Shown here one piece after another: positions 18,802 through 27,209 of a DNA stretch of 64,000 bases; within the stretch, counting starts at the first letter, position 1, and each line of letters opens with the position of its first letter. Origin of the DNA: Nitrosomonas sp. (lineage in GTDB: Bacteria > Pseudomonadota > Gammaproteobacteria > Burkholderiales > Nitrosomonadaceae). The position numbers and the translations under genes are program-made. The DNA lies in the NCBI GenBank assembly GCA_016708955.1, contig JADJES010000001.1, positions 186,001 to 250,000 of the forward strand. The letters run 5' to 3'. The notes under the pieces were generated by a model. It saw nothing but the letters and a program-made list of their open reading frames with translations. It was not told the origin of the DNA and did no database searches.

Positions 18802-20553
18802 CCGAAAACCCCATTTTTTTGCCAGCAAGCTACCTAAATTTTCAATCATTCCTGAAAAATGCAATGAGGATATGCATTCAAAAAAGCTTCCGATTGCATT
18901 TTTTTGGAGGCGTAGTACAAAAAACTCGATTTTTACCCAGCACCAGCCGCTGATTGCTCACAATCAGGTACTTTTGGCGCTAGATGAAAAATTTATTTTA
19001 GGCTGTTCGCTGGTATTTTAAACTTTTCTCTTTCGCTTTGCGCGCACGTTCCACATCTTGCGGCCACAGGATGTCACCCATTCGGCGGATGTTCCTGGTG
19101 ACAATGGCCAGTGCAACATAACGTTTAAAACCATCGATGCCATGGTCTGGGCATTTGTCTAAACCATGTATCTCTAGTGCGTTGATTGCTGACTCTACCG
19201 CCGAGTGTGCATGACGGGCTTTAACAAATTCTTCGGTTCGTTCTACCGCTTGACGTTCTTTGCTTAGTTTGCCTTTTCTGGGGAGCGTGACCTGGTCGAG
19301 ATGCTGGATCAGTTCAGCTTGGTTGGCGGGTGAATGAAAGCCTTTGTCGAAGCTACAGGCGTTGAGTTTGGGAAAGCGGTTTTTTAGCTTCTGCGATCAT
19401 GGATACTGCAATCTGATCATCGGTTTGTTTTTCCATCACGTGATGATGCAAGATGAATTGATGCTGGTCTTCCAGGATGCATACTTTGACACCCAGCTCA
19501 ACCGGTACGCCTGCCTTACCTTTGCTTATCCATTCGGTGTGCGGCTCAAATAGGGAGAATACTTTTTCTTCGTGTGGAATCACTTCACCTTTAATGACAC
19601 GACGCTCAATTTGATCGATTTGGCGTTCGGCGTGTTTGATGTAGCCTTCAATTTCAATCTTTTGCAGCAGCTCAGTAGACGCAATCGCGGCCAGTTTGGT
19701 TAGGGTGGTCTGAATTTTGTCTAAGTGACTTCTGGCTTGGTCAATATAGGCCTGGTGCGCTTGCGTAACTTGTGCGTCGATTTTGTCTTGTCGTGCTTTA
19801 GCGACGCTGCGCTTTTTGTTCTGTGCACTACGCATCAGTCGTTTTAATTGGCGCAGGTTGTAGCTATATTGCCGCCAGTCGCTTAATTGTTGCCTTTCAC
19901 ACCAGTGCGCCGTCAGCGTAATCGCTTTGCGCAGGGCATCCCACAATAAGTTGATGTCCGTTGGAAAATGCACATCGGTTTCAACAACAAAGGAGTCGCA
20001 CCGCCCACGCAGGACTCCTTCGCCCTTTTTTAGGAGGGCATGCCCTCCCGCAACTATGATTTGGTTTATTTTGTCCAGCAGTTCTGGTGTGAGCAGGTTG
20101 ACGTTCTCCACCAAGGTTTGATACACATATTTCTTGTCTTCATCATACAGATGATGTCCCAACATTTCGCGTAAGGTTTTATGCTGGTTAACCAGTTCGT
20201 GAAGACGACCATAATCAGCATTTAAGTCCAGCCGCAATACGCCACAAACCAGTATGCTCCACAGGGTCATGCCAGGACGGCCTGTGCTCTTATCTACCTT
20301 GGGAGCAATTTCACTTTCCAGTAATGCAAAAACGCTCTGGCGCAATTCCTCGTTCATGTACAGGTGCTGTAACCCGCGCAGTATCTTCGGTATGTCATCG
20401 CGGGATCTCAAATCGAATTTGATTTGTGATACATCAATTTCACCCAATTCCATCTGTGTATTTTGGACTACGCGCATTTGTGCTCCACTCGAACGAAGTT
20501 TGTTTTTGACAACGATATTTTCGCCGATTTCAATCGAAGTTTGGGGTTATTTT
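18802..20553 (-). mobile_element. ISNCY-type insertion nested in the IS21 istA gene
   Basis: About 1.75 kb holding one transposase gene. The boundaries were inferred from the reading frame of the host istA, which is restored if this interval is removed. The putative ends share an inverted AACCCCA (18807-18813 and its mirror at 20543-20549). A GC dinucleotide is present at both junctions, but no longer target duplication is certain. Confidence 0.5.
18998..20477 (-). pseudogene. ISNCY family transposase with one frameshift
   Basis: The first frame (20477-19353) gives 374 residues: LGEIDVSQIKFDLRSRDDIP, RGLQHLYMNEELRQSVF, STGRPGMTLWSILVCGVLRL and ETDVHFPTDINLLWDA, typical of the ISNCY/IS1202-like transposases. 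At the run of six T bases (19380-19385; six A in the coding sense) the frame shifts. With five A it would continue RFPKLNACSFDKGFHSPANQ and end GDILWPQDVERARK...KYQRTA at 18998, giving a complete protein of about 492 residues. The break is a single-base slip, so it may be a sequencing error, a recent mutation or, less likely, programmed frameshifting. Confidence 0.8.
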
Positions 20554-21049
20554 GCTTTAAAATGCACCAGAACTACCTAATAACAGCAGTTTGGCACAAT
20601 ATTTCAGAATTCTTTATCACCATAACTACGGGCAACCTGTTGTTTCTTATTCGGATAGAGGGTTTCCGGGCTGGCACTAAATAGCTTCCTGTTGATGAGT
20701 GATATGTTTTCCAGGCAAGTTCTTGCTCCTTGTATAGGGAAGAACTCATACTGATACTTTCACTCAACCGGTCAAGATAATTGTCGCCTGACCGGACAGG
20801 TTAATTGTCGTCTAATATAATGCTGCACGTTGGATCAAAACGCTGATTCAACACGGCTTTATCAAAACAGCGCAAGCCTAATTTGCGCCAATTGTTATAT
20901 GGTCTTAGCTGGCCAGGATTACTTGCGCCTGTTTAGTGGTTTCTTTCACGTTAAAGATCGCCGTGACCTATTTACTTTATAAATACCAGGTGTTTAGGTG
21001 GTTATTTAAAGGTAACTTAATAGCTTCTGATGCTATAATTCCTACAAAT

Positions 21050-21189
21050 GGGCACTTCTAAAAATCCAAATTTCGTCACAACACTTTGTTACTCGAAAAA
21101 AATGTTTCCTTACATATCATGCATATGCTGCGTAACCATTTTTTTCTCGTGCCTCGTTTTGTTTAGAACTTTGAATTTTAGAAGTGCCC
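21050..21189. repeat. MITE family A, copy 1
   Basis: This 140-base non-coding palindromic element has imperfect terminal inverted repeats of about 24 bases (GGGCACTTCTAAAA at 21050, mirrored as TTTTAGAAGTGCCC at 21176-21189). Its centre is also nearly self-complementary (around TTACATATCATGCATATGCTG). It is flanked by the direct repeat AAAT, a likely 4-base target duplication. A second copy lies at 60211-60349. The 230 bases to its left hold no recognisable gene. Confidence 0.8.
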
Positions 21190-21209
21190 AAATATTTCTG
21201 AGGGAATAA

Positions 21210-22637
21210 ATGATAAATAAATCATCAAGTTTAGGATCACTCGAAATGAGTGATGAGCTGATATTTTTCTCGCATGAAAAAACCAATTTGTTAGATCAAT
21301 ATAGCGATTCTTTTAGAGCGCATGTTTTTCACGACTACGTTGAGTGGAAAAAAGAGAAAGTCCACTCGCCGGTAGTAATAATCACCGGGGGTGATCAAAA
21401 TTACATTACTTCCATTTTGGACAAAATACGAAGAGACGAAGATCTATTTGCATCTTTATGTTTCGTAACGGAATCAGTCCCTGCATCTTATAGCAGTCTT
21501 GTCGATGGGCAATTGCCGCAACCGCTACAATTAAAACAGATCATTAGTCAATTCTTAGATCTTTTCAGTGCATACAATAATAGTGAAGCGCATATCTCAC
21601 ATTTAGGGCGATTAATTAAATACCTATGGTTGCGGCCGAATTTCATTCTCCACCCCTACCAGGAATGGCAGCACCTACGTTCGTACCGTTATCCTTTATT
21701 AGAAGCGCTGAGTCAGGATAAATCTGATTCCTTTGAATGGTTACAAAGTCTCTCTGCTTCTAAGTTATTGGAACCCGTTGCGCTGATAGATCGGCAAAGG
21801 GAGTGCACCTTTTGTCATTCCTCTCATTTAAGCTTTATCGATATTTGTCCGAGCTGTCATGCAATTGATATTGATCTGCAGGCATCTCTACATTGCTTTA
21901 CCTGCGGATGTGTTGATGTGCAGGAAAAGTTTATCCATAGTGGCGCGCTCATTTGTCCAAAATGCAATACTCAATTACGGCACATTGGGAGTGATTACGA
22001 CCGCCCGATTGAAAACCACCGCTGCCATGTCTGCCATCAAACATTTGTAGAGCCCAATGTATTAGCGCGTTGCACCGTGTGTGAAAAAGAAATGATGCCG
22101 AATGACCTTGCTTCAAATCGGATTCAAAGTTGGAAGCTAAGCGACAGAGGAAGGATTATAGCTGTGCGTGGCGAAGTCTTTGACATTGCAACGAGCTTTG
22201 ATCAATTAAATTTTATTTCTAAAGACCTATTCATTCATGATCTTGATTGGTTATTGATCTCATCCCGGCGTTATCCGGATATAACATTCAGCTTGTTTGG
22301 TATTTATTTTATAAACTTGACAGAACTGATAGATCTCATCGGGCATACGCAGCTATTGCAAATGCTTGAATCCTTTGCGCAGCGGTTGCGCAGTATGCTT
22401 CGTACACCTGATTTATCGACACGCACGGCTGAAAATATGCTGTGGTTATTATTGCCGCATACCGACGCACAAGGTCTCAGCAGCTTCCAAAAACGTATCG
22501 AAAGTAGCATGCAATTATTGCAAGCAGAGGGTGATATGAAACTGGATTGTTGTTTCATAAGCGTTGCTTCTTCTCAAATACTAAAGTCAGAAACTGCGGA
22601 ATTATTGCTTGCTCGATTATATGGTGAGTTAATTTAA
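21210..22637 (+). CDS. TackOD1 domain metal-binding regulator with degenerate GGDEF-like C-terminus
   Basis: A 475-residue cytoplasmic protein without membrane segments. The middle (about residues 190-310) has a series of zinc-ribbon pairs: CTFCHSS, CPSCHAI, CFTCGC, CPKCNTQ, CHVCHQT and CTVCEKE. With the preceding YPLLEALSQDKSDSFEWLQ this matches the TackOD1 output domain, known from signalling proteins. The C-terminal 140 residues align in outline with a GGDEF fold (FSLFGIYFINLTELIDLIG, then LRSMLRTPDLSTRTAENMLW and LLLPHTDAQGLSSFQKRI), but the GGDEF signature is absent, so cyclase activity is unlikely. The N-terminal domain is not recognised. It leads a four-gene operon; the glycosyltransferase starts three bases after its stop. 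I infer a regulatory or sensory role in polysaccharide production. Confidence 0.7.
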   Translation: MINKSSSLGSLEMSDELIFFSHEKTNLLDQYSDSFRAHVFHDYVEWKKEKVHSPVVIITGGDQNYITSILDKIRRDEDLFASLCFVTESVPASYSSLVDGQLPQPLQLKQIISQFLDLFSAYNNSEAHISHLGRLIKYLWLRPNFILHPYQEWQHLRSYRYPLLEALSQDKSDSFEWLQSLSASKLLEPVALIDRQRECTFCHSSHLSFIDICPSCHAIDIDLQASLHCFTCGCVDVQEKFIHSGALICPKCNTQLRHIGSDYDRPIENHRCHVCHQTFVEPNVLARCTVCEKEMMPNDLASNRIQSWKLSDRGRIIAVRGEVFDIATSFDQLNFISKDLFIHDLDWLLISSRRYPDITFSLFGIYFINLTELIDLIGHTQLLQMLESFAQRLRSMLRTPDLSTRTAENMLWLLLPHTDAQGLSSFQKRIESSMQLLQAEGDMKLDCCFISVASSQILKSETAELLLARLYGELI

Positions 22638-22640
22638 GTC

Positions 22641-23969
22641 ATGCAAACTTTGACACAAACCGGACAGATTCTGCTGGTCTTTCTGCTACAAGATCAAGGC
22701 ACAATATCCTATTTGCTTGTGTTTGTCCCATTTGTGTTATTCCTTGAATTGCCATTGTATTTTATGACCTGGTTGGGGATTTTTCGTTATATTACGCAAG
22801 ATACCTATGAGATACCTTTTATTTCACCCGCTACCCCTCGCGTTACTTGTGCCATTACTTGTTATGCGGAAGGAAAGGCAGTGCAGAATACGGTTATTTC
22901 ACTCTTGGAACAGACTTATCCAGGGCATATAGAAATCATCGCGATGGTTGACGGAGTCCAAAAAAACCAAGCGACCTATCAAGCGCTGAAAGATCTCATC
23001 CCGCGGATTTCATCCTATCCCAGACGATCATTTATTATTATTGCAAAGATTCAGCGCGGTGGTCGCGTCTCCTCTTTGAATGCAGGATTGAGTCGTGCCA
23101 GCGGTGAAGTATTTCTTGCGCTGGATGGCGATACCTCATTCGATAATCAAATGGTTTACCGGTCTGCTTTGCATTTTCAAGATGATAATGTCGTTGCGGT
23201 TACGGGACCCATGCGTGTGCGTAATGCCAAGAAATCTTTAGTAACCCGGCTGCAAAGCTTAGAGTATATGTTAAGTTTGCAAGTCGGCAAGCTGGGTTTG
23301 ACGAATCTGAATGCGATTAATAACATACCCGGTGCTTTTGGTATCTTCAGAAAATCTTTTCTCCAAAAAATTGGAGGGTGGAATACGGGTACTGCCGAAG
23401 ATCTCGATTTAACGTTACGTATCAAGCAATATCAAGGACGCTATCCACACCTTCGGTTTGAATATGAGCCCGGTGCCGTATCGCATACTGATGCGCCTGA
23501 TAAATTCAGTGATTTTCTAAGTCAACGATTAAGGTGGGATGGAGATCTCTGGTATACCTACGCGAATAAGCACAAGCACGGGATTTCTGCAGCAATCATG
23601 GGTTGGGGTAATTTCCTATTTATACTTTGGTACGGCATCCTGTTTCAAATCATTATGCCTTTTACCATCGTGCTCTATATGATCTATATGGCGATCACGC
23701 AACCTTTGCCGTTCTTTTTAGCCAGCATGGTATTAGTCTATCTTTTCTATTTCTGTCTGATACTGGTTCAATTTGTTTTATACCTTGCGGTCCTTTCGGA
23801 CAGAAAATGGGAAGACTGTAACGCCTTTTTGGTATTGCCAATTTATCCATTATTTCTGTTCATAGCGCGTCTCTGGAGTGCGGTTGCTCTTCTCAATCAA
23901 ATGTTCAACAAAGGTCACTTAGATTCTGCCATGGCGCCCTGGTGGGTTCTGAAAAAGGGTAAACAATGA
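22641..23969 (+). CDS. Membrane glycosyltransferase family 2, cellulose-synthase-like
   Basis: A 442-residue processive-type GT2. An N-terminal membrane segment (about 25-55) precedes the catalytic domain with ARVTCAITCYAEG-like strand 1 (about 70), the DxD-type motif ALDGDTSF (about 160), the catalytic-base motif GTAEDLDLTLRI (about 255) and the product-binding QRLRW (about 297). Three or four further transmembrane helices follow (about 320-425). These are the motifs of processive polysaccharide synthases such as BcsA or hyaluronan synthase. No PilZ domain is present. It overlaps the next gene by four bases, so the operon is tightly coupled. The polymer is unknown. Confidence 0.85.
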   Translation: MQTLTQTGQILLVFLLQDQGTISYLLVFVPFVLFLELPLYFMTWLGIFRYITQDTYEIPFISPATPRVTCAITCYAEGKAVQNTVISLLEQTYPGHIEIIAMVDGVQKNQATYQALKDLIPRISSYPRRSFIIIAKIQRGGRVSSLNAGLSRASGEVFLALDGDTSFDNQMVYRSALHFQDDNVVAVTGPMRVRNAKKSLVTRLQSLEYMLSLQVGKLGLTNLNAINNIPGAFGIFRKSFLQKIGGWNTGTAEDLDLTLRIKQYQGRYPHLRFEYEPGAVSHTDAPDKFSDFLSQRLRWDGDLWYTYANKHKHGISAAIMGWGNFLFILWYGILFQIIMPFTIVLYMIYMAITQPLPFFLASMVLVYLFYFCLILVQFVLYLAVLSDRKWEDCNAFLVLPIYPLFLFIARLWSAVALLNQMFNKGHLDSAMAPWWVLKKGKQ

Positions 23970-26149
23970 AGATTCATTGCTACCTGTTACAGATATTGCT
24001 CATTTTGCTACCTACCAGTGCTGGTGCTGAAGTCAGAACACTTGCGGATTTTTATTTGCATTTGGATCAAGCAGCTTCCGTTCTGAAGACACAAGCAGAT
24101 CTTGAAGCACAGCAATTTCATTTGCGGGCTAACGAAGCACAGAAGGGTTGGGAGGTATTTGGCGGCATATCAGGAGGTTACCAAAAAAGTCCATTTGCAA
24201 GAGAGCCTTTCGGTAACTTCTTTGACCCAATGGCCCGAATCGGTTTGCGTTACCCTTTACTGGGCAGTGCAGAAAGACAAGATCGTGCGATTGGTGATGC
24301 GGAAGCCCAAGTCAGAATTGAGAATGTCCGTCATGAATGGAGCAAAAAATTAGCTGCACTATTTATAGAAGAGAATTACGCAGCTTATTGGAGCGCTGAG
24401 AAAATGCTGGCGCTAAATCATGCCTACACTCATCTGCGAAATGCAGGCATCGAAAAAACATTGCGCCAAAGACATGAAACGGGATTGCTGCTCATGTCAG
24501 ATTATTTCGAGTTTTTATCCGCTTTTGAGCAAGCAGAGCGGATGCGATTAGAGTTTATAAACAACAAAGAACAAGCTTTAATGCGATTGGCACATTTAAC
24601 GAGTACCCCCGTCACACCTTTTGAAGCAATTAAGCCCGGGCTAAACGAGTTAACAAGTAACTTAACTTATGATATCAAACAACTTGATCTGGAGATTCTG
24701 CAAACTCAAATAGATAATTTACGCAAGGTGAGGGAAACACAGAACTGGCAAGGGATTGATTCCGATTTATCAGTCGTTGCATTTGGCGGACCCGCGATAC
24801 CACATCCTTCCCCTGATTCAATGCAATGGGGATATGGGGGGGCTGTGGGGTTCAATTTTAGGATGCCGCTTGAAATCGTTAGCTATCGAAAAAATGAACA
24901 ATCCCGTTTAAATAGCCAGCTCATTAGCTTTCAAGCTGAATATACGCGCCGGGATCAGGAATTAAATCTGGAATTTCGTTCTATGCTAGGCCGTTATCAG
25001 CAGCTCATGCAACAAATCAAATTTCAGCAAACCCGGATTGATGCGGCTCGGGAATCTGTGCGTGAGCGGTATTTACGCTTGCAATCATTGGATGGAGATG
25101 TGCTTGAAAAATATATTCAAGCTATTAATACGTATTACCGGACTGCCATTGAATACGTGGAAGCGGAGGCTGAACAGTGGAAACTGCATGTTCGTCTGCG
25201 TCAGTTTGTTTCCTCACCTGGCAGCACGAGTGAAATCGCTCGTTCAGGAACGGATCTGGTTGGAATGCTTGAACCATTGAAGAAAGCTGACCAGTTTTTT
25301 GAGAAGCGAAGTGCAAAAGAAACAAAACCGCTGAAATTAGTCAATTTGAACGATCGATCAACAGCAAGCCGATCAAATTCAACATCGGTGAATTTCTCAG
25401 TCTATGCCTGGAATTATGACGATATTATTGGCCAATCTGGATTTTGGGAAAAAAGCCAGGCAATGGGAATAAACCGCCTATTGCTTTCTTTAAATGAAAA
25501 GCAGATTGCATCAATTGCTACTCATCCCGCCGTATTAAATAAATTCTTGCGGGAAGCCAGGCATCAGGGTGTAAAAATTGAATTATTACTGGGTGATCCA
25601 GATTGGATTCTTCCGAAAGAGCGTATGCGGTTACTGGAAATTATCAAGCGATTAAAATCTATTCATTTTGATGGATTACATCTTGATATTGAACCCGATC
25701 AACTTGCTGGAGAATTGGCTGGAAAAAATAAGCTGGAAGAGTTTATAGAAACAATTCGTCAAGCCACTCGTATTTCTCCCTGGCCGGTTTCAATTAGTAT
25801 CCATCCCCGTTATCTGGCGAAAGAAACATCCTTTGACCTATGTATACCCTGTCAATTGAGATCGTATGGTGTAAAAGAAATCACGGTGATGTATTACTCT
25901 ATGAATTTAAACATCATTGCAATGACAATGAAATCGGCTATGCAACAGTATCCAGAACTCATGTTTAGCCTTGCTCAGAGCCTAGAACCTGAATTAGCTG
26001 TAGAAAACAGCTATGCACACAAGCCGCAAGCATTTTTTAGGGACACAATGCAAAAGCTTTATAATCATTTGCGAGCCTCAAATTTTAATGGACTTATCAT
26101 TCAATCATTGAAAGATTGGGAAAAATATATTCATGAAAATCCGCTTTAG
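23966..26149 (+). CDS. TolC-like outer-membrane protein fused to a TIM-barrel (glycoside-hydrolase-like) domain
   Basis: A 727-residue exported protein with a signal peptide (about residues 1-22, ending SAGAEV). Residues about 25-420 resemble outer-membrane efflux proteins: long helices (LAALFIEENYAAYWSAEKML, then repeated coiled segments), a pseudo-repeat, and a strand region near 270-300. From about 470 onward a different domain begins: FSVYAWNYDDIIG, INRLLLSLNEKQI, GVKIELLLGDPDWILP, FDGLHLDIEPDQL and KEITVMYYSMN, a beta/alpha barrel like those of GH18-type or similar hydrolases, with an acidic LDIEPD site. The fusion suggests one protein that forms the export duct and trims or binds the polymer. 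It overlaps both neighbours. Confidence 0.75.
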   Translation: MKIHCYLLQILLILLPTSAGAEVRTLADFYLHLDQAASVLKTQADLEAQQFHLRANEAQKGWEVFGGISGGYQKSPFAREPFGNFFDPMARIGLRYPLLGSAERQDRAIGDAEAQVRIENVRHEWSKKLAALFIEENYAAYWSAEKMLALNHAYTHLRNAGIEKTLRQRHETGLLLMSDYFEFLSAFEQAERMRLEFINNKEQALMRLAHLTSTPVTPFEAIKPGLNELTSNLTYDIKQLDLEILQTQIDNLRKVRETQNWQGIDSDLSVVAFGGPAIPHPSPDSMQWGYGGAVGFNFRMPLEIVSYRKNEQSRLNSQLISFQAEYTRRDQELNLEFRSMLGRYQQLMQQIKFQQTRIDAARESVRERYLRLQSLDGDVLEKYIQAINTYYRTAIEYVEAEAEQWKLHVRLRQFVSSPGSTSEIARSGTDLVGMLEPLKKADQFFEKRSAKETKPLKLVNLNDRSTASRSNSTSVNFSVYAWNYDDIIGQSGFWEKSQAMGINRLLLSLNEKQIASIATHPAVLNKFLREARHQGVKIELLLGDPDWILPKERMRLLEIIKRLKSIHFDGLHLDIEPDQLAGELAGKNKLEEFIETIRQATRISPWPVSISIHPRYLAKETSFDLCIPCQLRSYGVKEITVMYYSMNLNIIAMTMKSAMQQYPELMFSLAQSLEPELAVENSYAHKPQAFFRDTMQKLYNHLRASNFNGLIIQSLKDWEKYIHENPL

Positions 26150-27188
26150 TCAACCAGAGCACAGAATGCCGAATGATGATCGGGGCATACGTATTCAGTA
26201 TGGAGAGGCAAAACGCCCCAGAAAACCCTGGCGTTGGTATTTGATTTTAATCGTTTCTAGCCTTCCCTTGTTGTATCTGATTGGATTGGTATTGCAAGAA
26301 CTGATAATTGTCAAAGCGGACGGGCGCATCACGGTACCCCATATCATCGTGCGCGCATCGATTGATGGCTATGTAAAGCAAGTATTTGTCAAATCACTGC
26401 ATAAGGTGACAGAAGGTGAAGAGCTGGCCATATTGGAGAATTTGCCATTGGAGGATAGTTTTCAGCGGTTAACAACTGAAATTAATTTTCTGAATGGGGA
26501 AAAAAATAAGCTACAACGCCAATCAGGCAATACGGCGTTGCAGTCTATGCCATTGTTGAAGTTTGCCCAGGAACAAGAAAAATTCTATCAAAATCGTTTG
26601 CATCAATATGAATCATTATTTAAGCAGGGCGCAGCCACACAGGCTGAAGTTGCAACAGCGCGTAATCAATATCATGGTGCGCTTGAGAATTTAGCGCTGC
26701 ATGAAAGGTCGCAACGACGGGACCAAGGGTTTCCTGCAGATACTTTTCAGATGGCGAGCCGGATTAGTCAATTAAATTTAGAACTGGAGCAAATTAAAGC
26801 GCAGAAGAAACAGTTACTGCTTACAGCGCCCGCAGAAGGATTAATCACAGAATTATTTGTGCAGCCCGGAGAATATCTAGGGAAAGGCCAGCCGTTTTTA
26901 GACATCATCTTTCCTGAAAAAGCACATATTAGCGCATTCATTCCACCGAAATATCAGGATTATGTGGTAATTGATCAGATCGTTACGGTAATTTTTCCCA
27001 ACGGAGAAACTGCCAAAGCTCGAATTACCTCTATTCCGGGTGTGACACAAAAATCACCGGCAGACGGCATTAATTTACTAGAATACCCTCGATCAGCCAT
27101 ATTGGCTCACCTGGAATTTATCAATCCGGTAGAAACACCATTAATTAATGGTGCGCCAGTTGATATTCGTTTTCCATTTTTTCAGTGA
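26133..27188 (+). CDS. HlyD-family periplasmic adaptor protein
   Basis: A 351-residue membrane-fusion protein. A transmembrane anchor lies at about 35-58 (WYLILIVSSLPLLYLIGLVL). It is followed by a lipoyl half-motif (ITVPHIIVRASIDGYVKQVF, then GEELAIL), a coiled-coil hairpin (about 105-230, containing LFKQGAATQAEVATARNQY) and the second lipoyl half with beta-barrel (LTAPAEGLITELFVQPGEYL). HlyD-type adaptors link an inner-membrane pump or synthase to a TolC channel, which fits the preceding gene. The start overlaps the TolC-fusion gene by 17 bases; ATG 26166 is an alternative start. It ends the operon. No ABC or MFS pump is present, so the adaptor probably serves the glycosyltransferase, as in Alg44-like systems (inference). 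Confidence 0.85.
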   Translation: MKIRFSQPEHRMPNDDRGIRIQYGEAKRPRKPWRWYLILIVSSLPLLYLIGLVLQELIIVKADGRITVPHIIVRASIDGYVKQVFVKSLHKVTEGEELAILENLPLEDSFQRLTTEINFLNGEKNKLQRQSGNTALQSMPLLKFAQEQEKFYQNRLHQYESLFKQGAATQAEVATARNQYHGALENLALHERSQRRDQGFPADTFQMASRISQLNLELEQIKAQKKQLLLTAPAEGLITELFVQPGEYLGKGQPFLDIIFPEKAHISAFIPPKYQDYVVIDQIVTVIFPNGETAKARITSIPGVTQKSPADGINLLEYPRSAILAHLEFINPVETPLINGAPVDIRFPFFQ

Positions 27189-27209
27189 ACGGATAGATTT
27201 AACAGGCCG

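Larger units (their letters stand above)
17351..20567 (-). pseudogene. istA: IS21 transposase IstA, frameshifted and split by an inserted IS
   Basis: The minus strand encodes IstA in pieces. The N-terminus YMKNRQIGHGQETAAAKAG lies at 18735-18792. A one-base loss near 18737 separates it from the next frame (ISIRSGRRIEKG, then YPGQYPEKLLRSLQRRVKHW at about 18540). Another shift near 18325 leads to HPGRESYSALADGLQTALHK and the DDE core with HRTDSLSAAY and ISHENGAVENAHGSLKHRIE. A last shift near 17650 leads to the C-terminus ending QLLSGNW at 17351. The first few codons appear to lie beyond the ISNCY insertion, with a GTG at 20567 behind AGGTAG: joining 20554 to 18801 reads VHFKADTIYMKNRQ without interruption. 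Confidence 0.75.
16558..20812 (-). mobile_element. IS21 family element, broken and carrying an ISNCY insertion
   Basis: The left end at 16558 begins GACGACAATTATGATGGCC. The right side has the mirrored motif twice: ACTCAACCGGTCAAGATAAT at 20762-20781 running into TGTCGCC, and an outer copy ending TAATTGTCGTC at 20812. Multiple terminal repeats of this kind are normal for IS21. Between them lie istB (intact), istA (frameshifted) and an inserted ISNCY-type element. The left end sits on the stop codon of the IS110 transposase. I see no matching target duplication, so one flank may have been rearranged. Confidence 0.7.

Noticed and set aside
18830..20580. CTACCTAA at both 18830 and 20573 as target duplication of the ISNCY element
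   Set aside because: The istA reading frame is restored by a different pair of boundaries (18802 and 20553), and no inverted ends are found at the CTACCTAA positions. The 8-bp match is probably chance.
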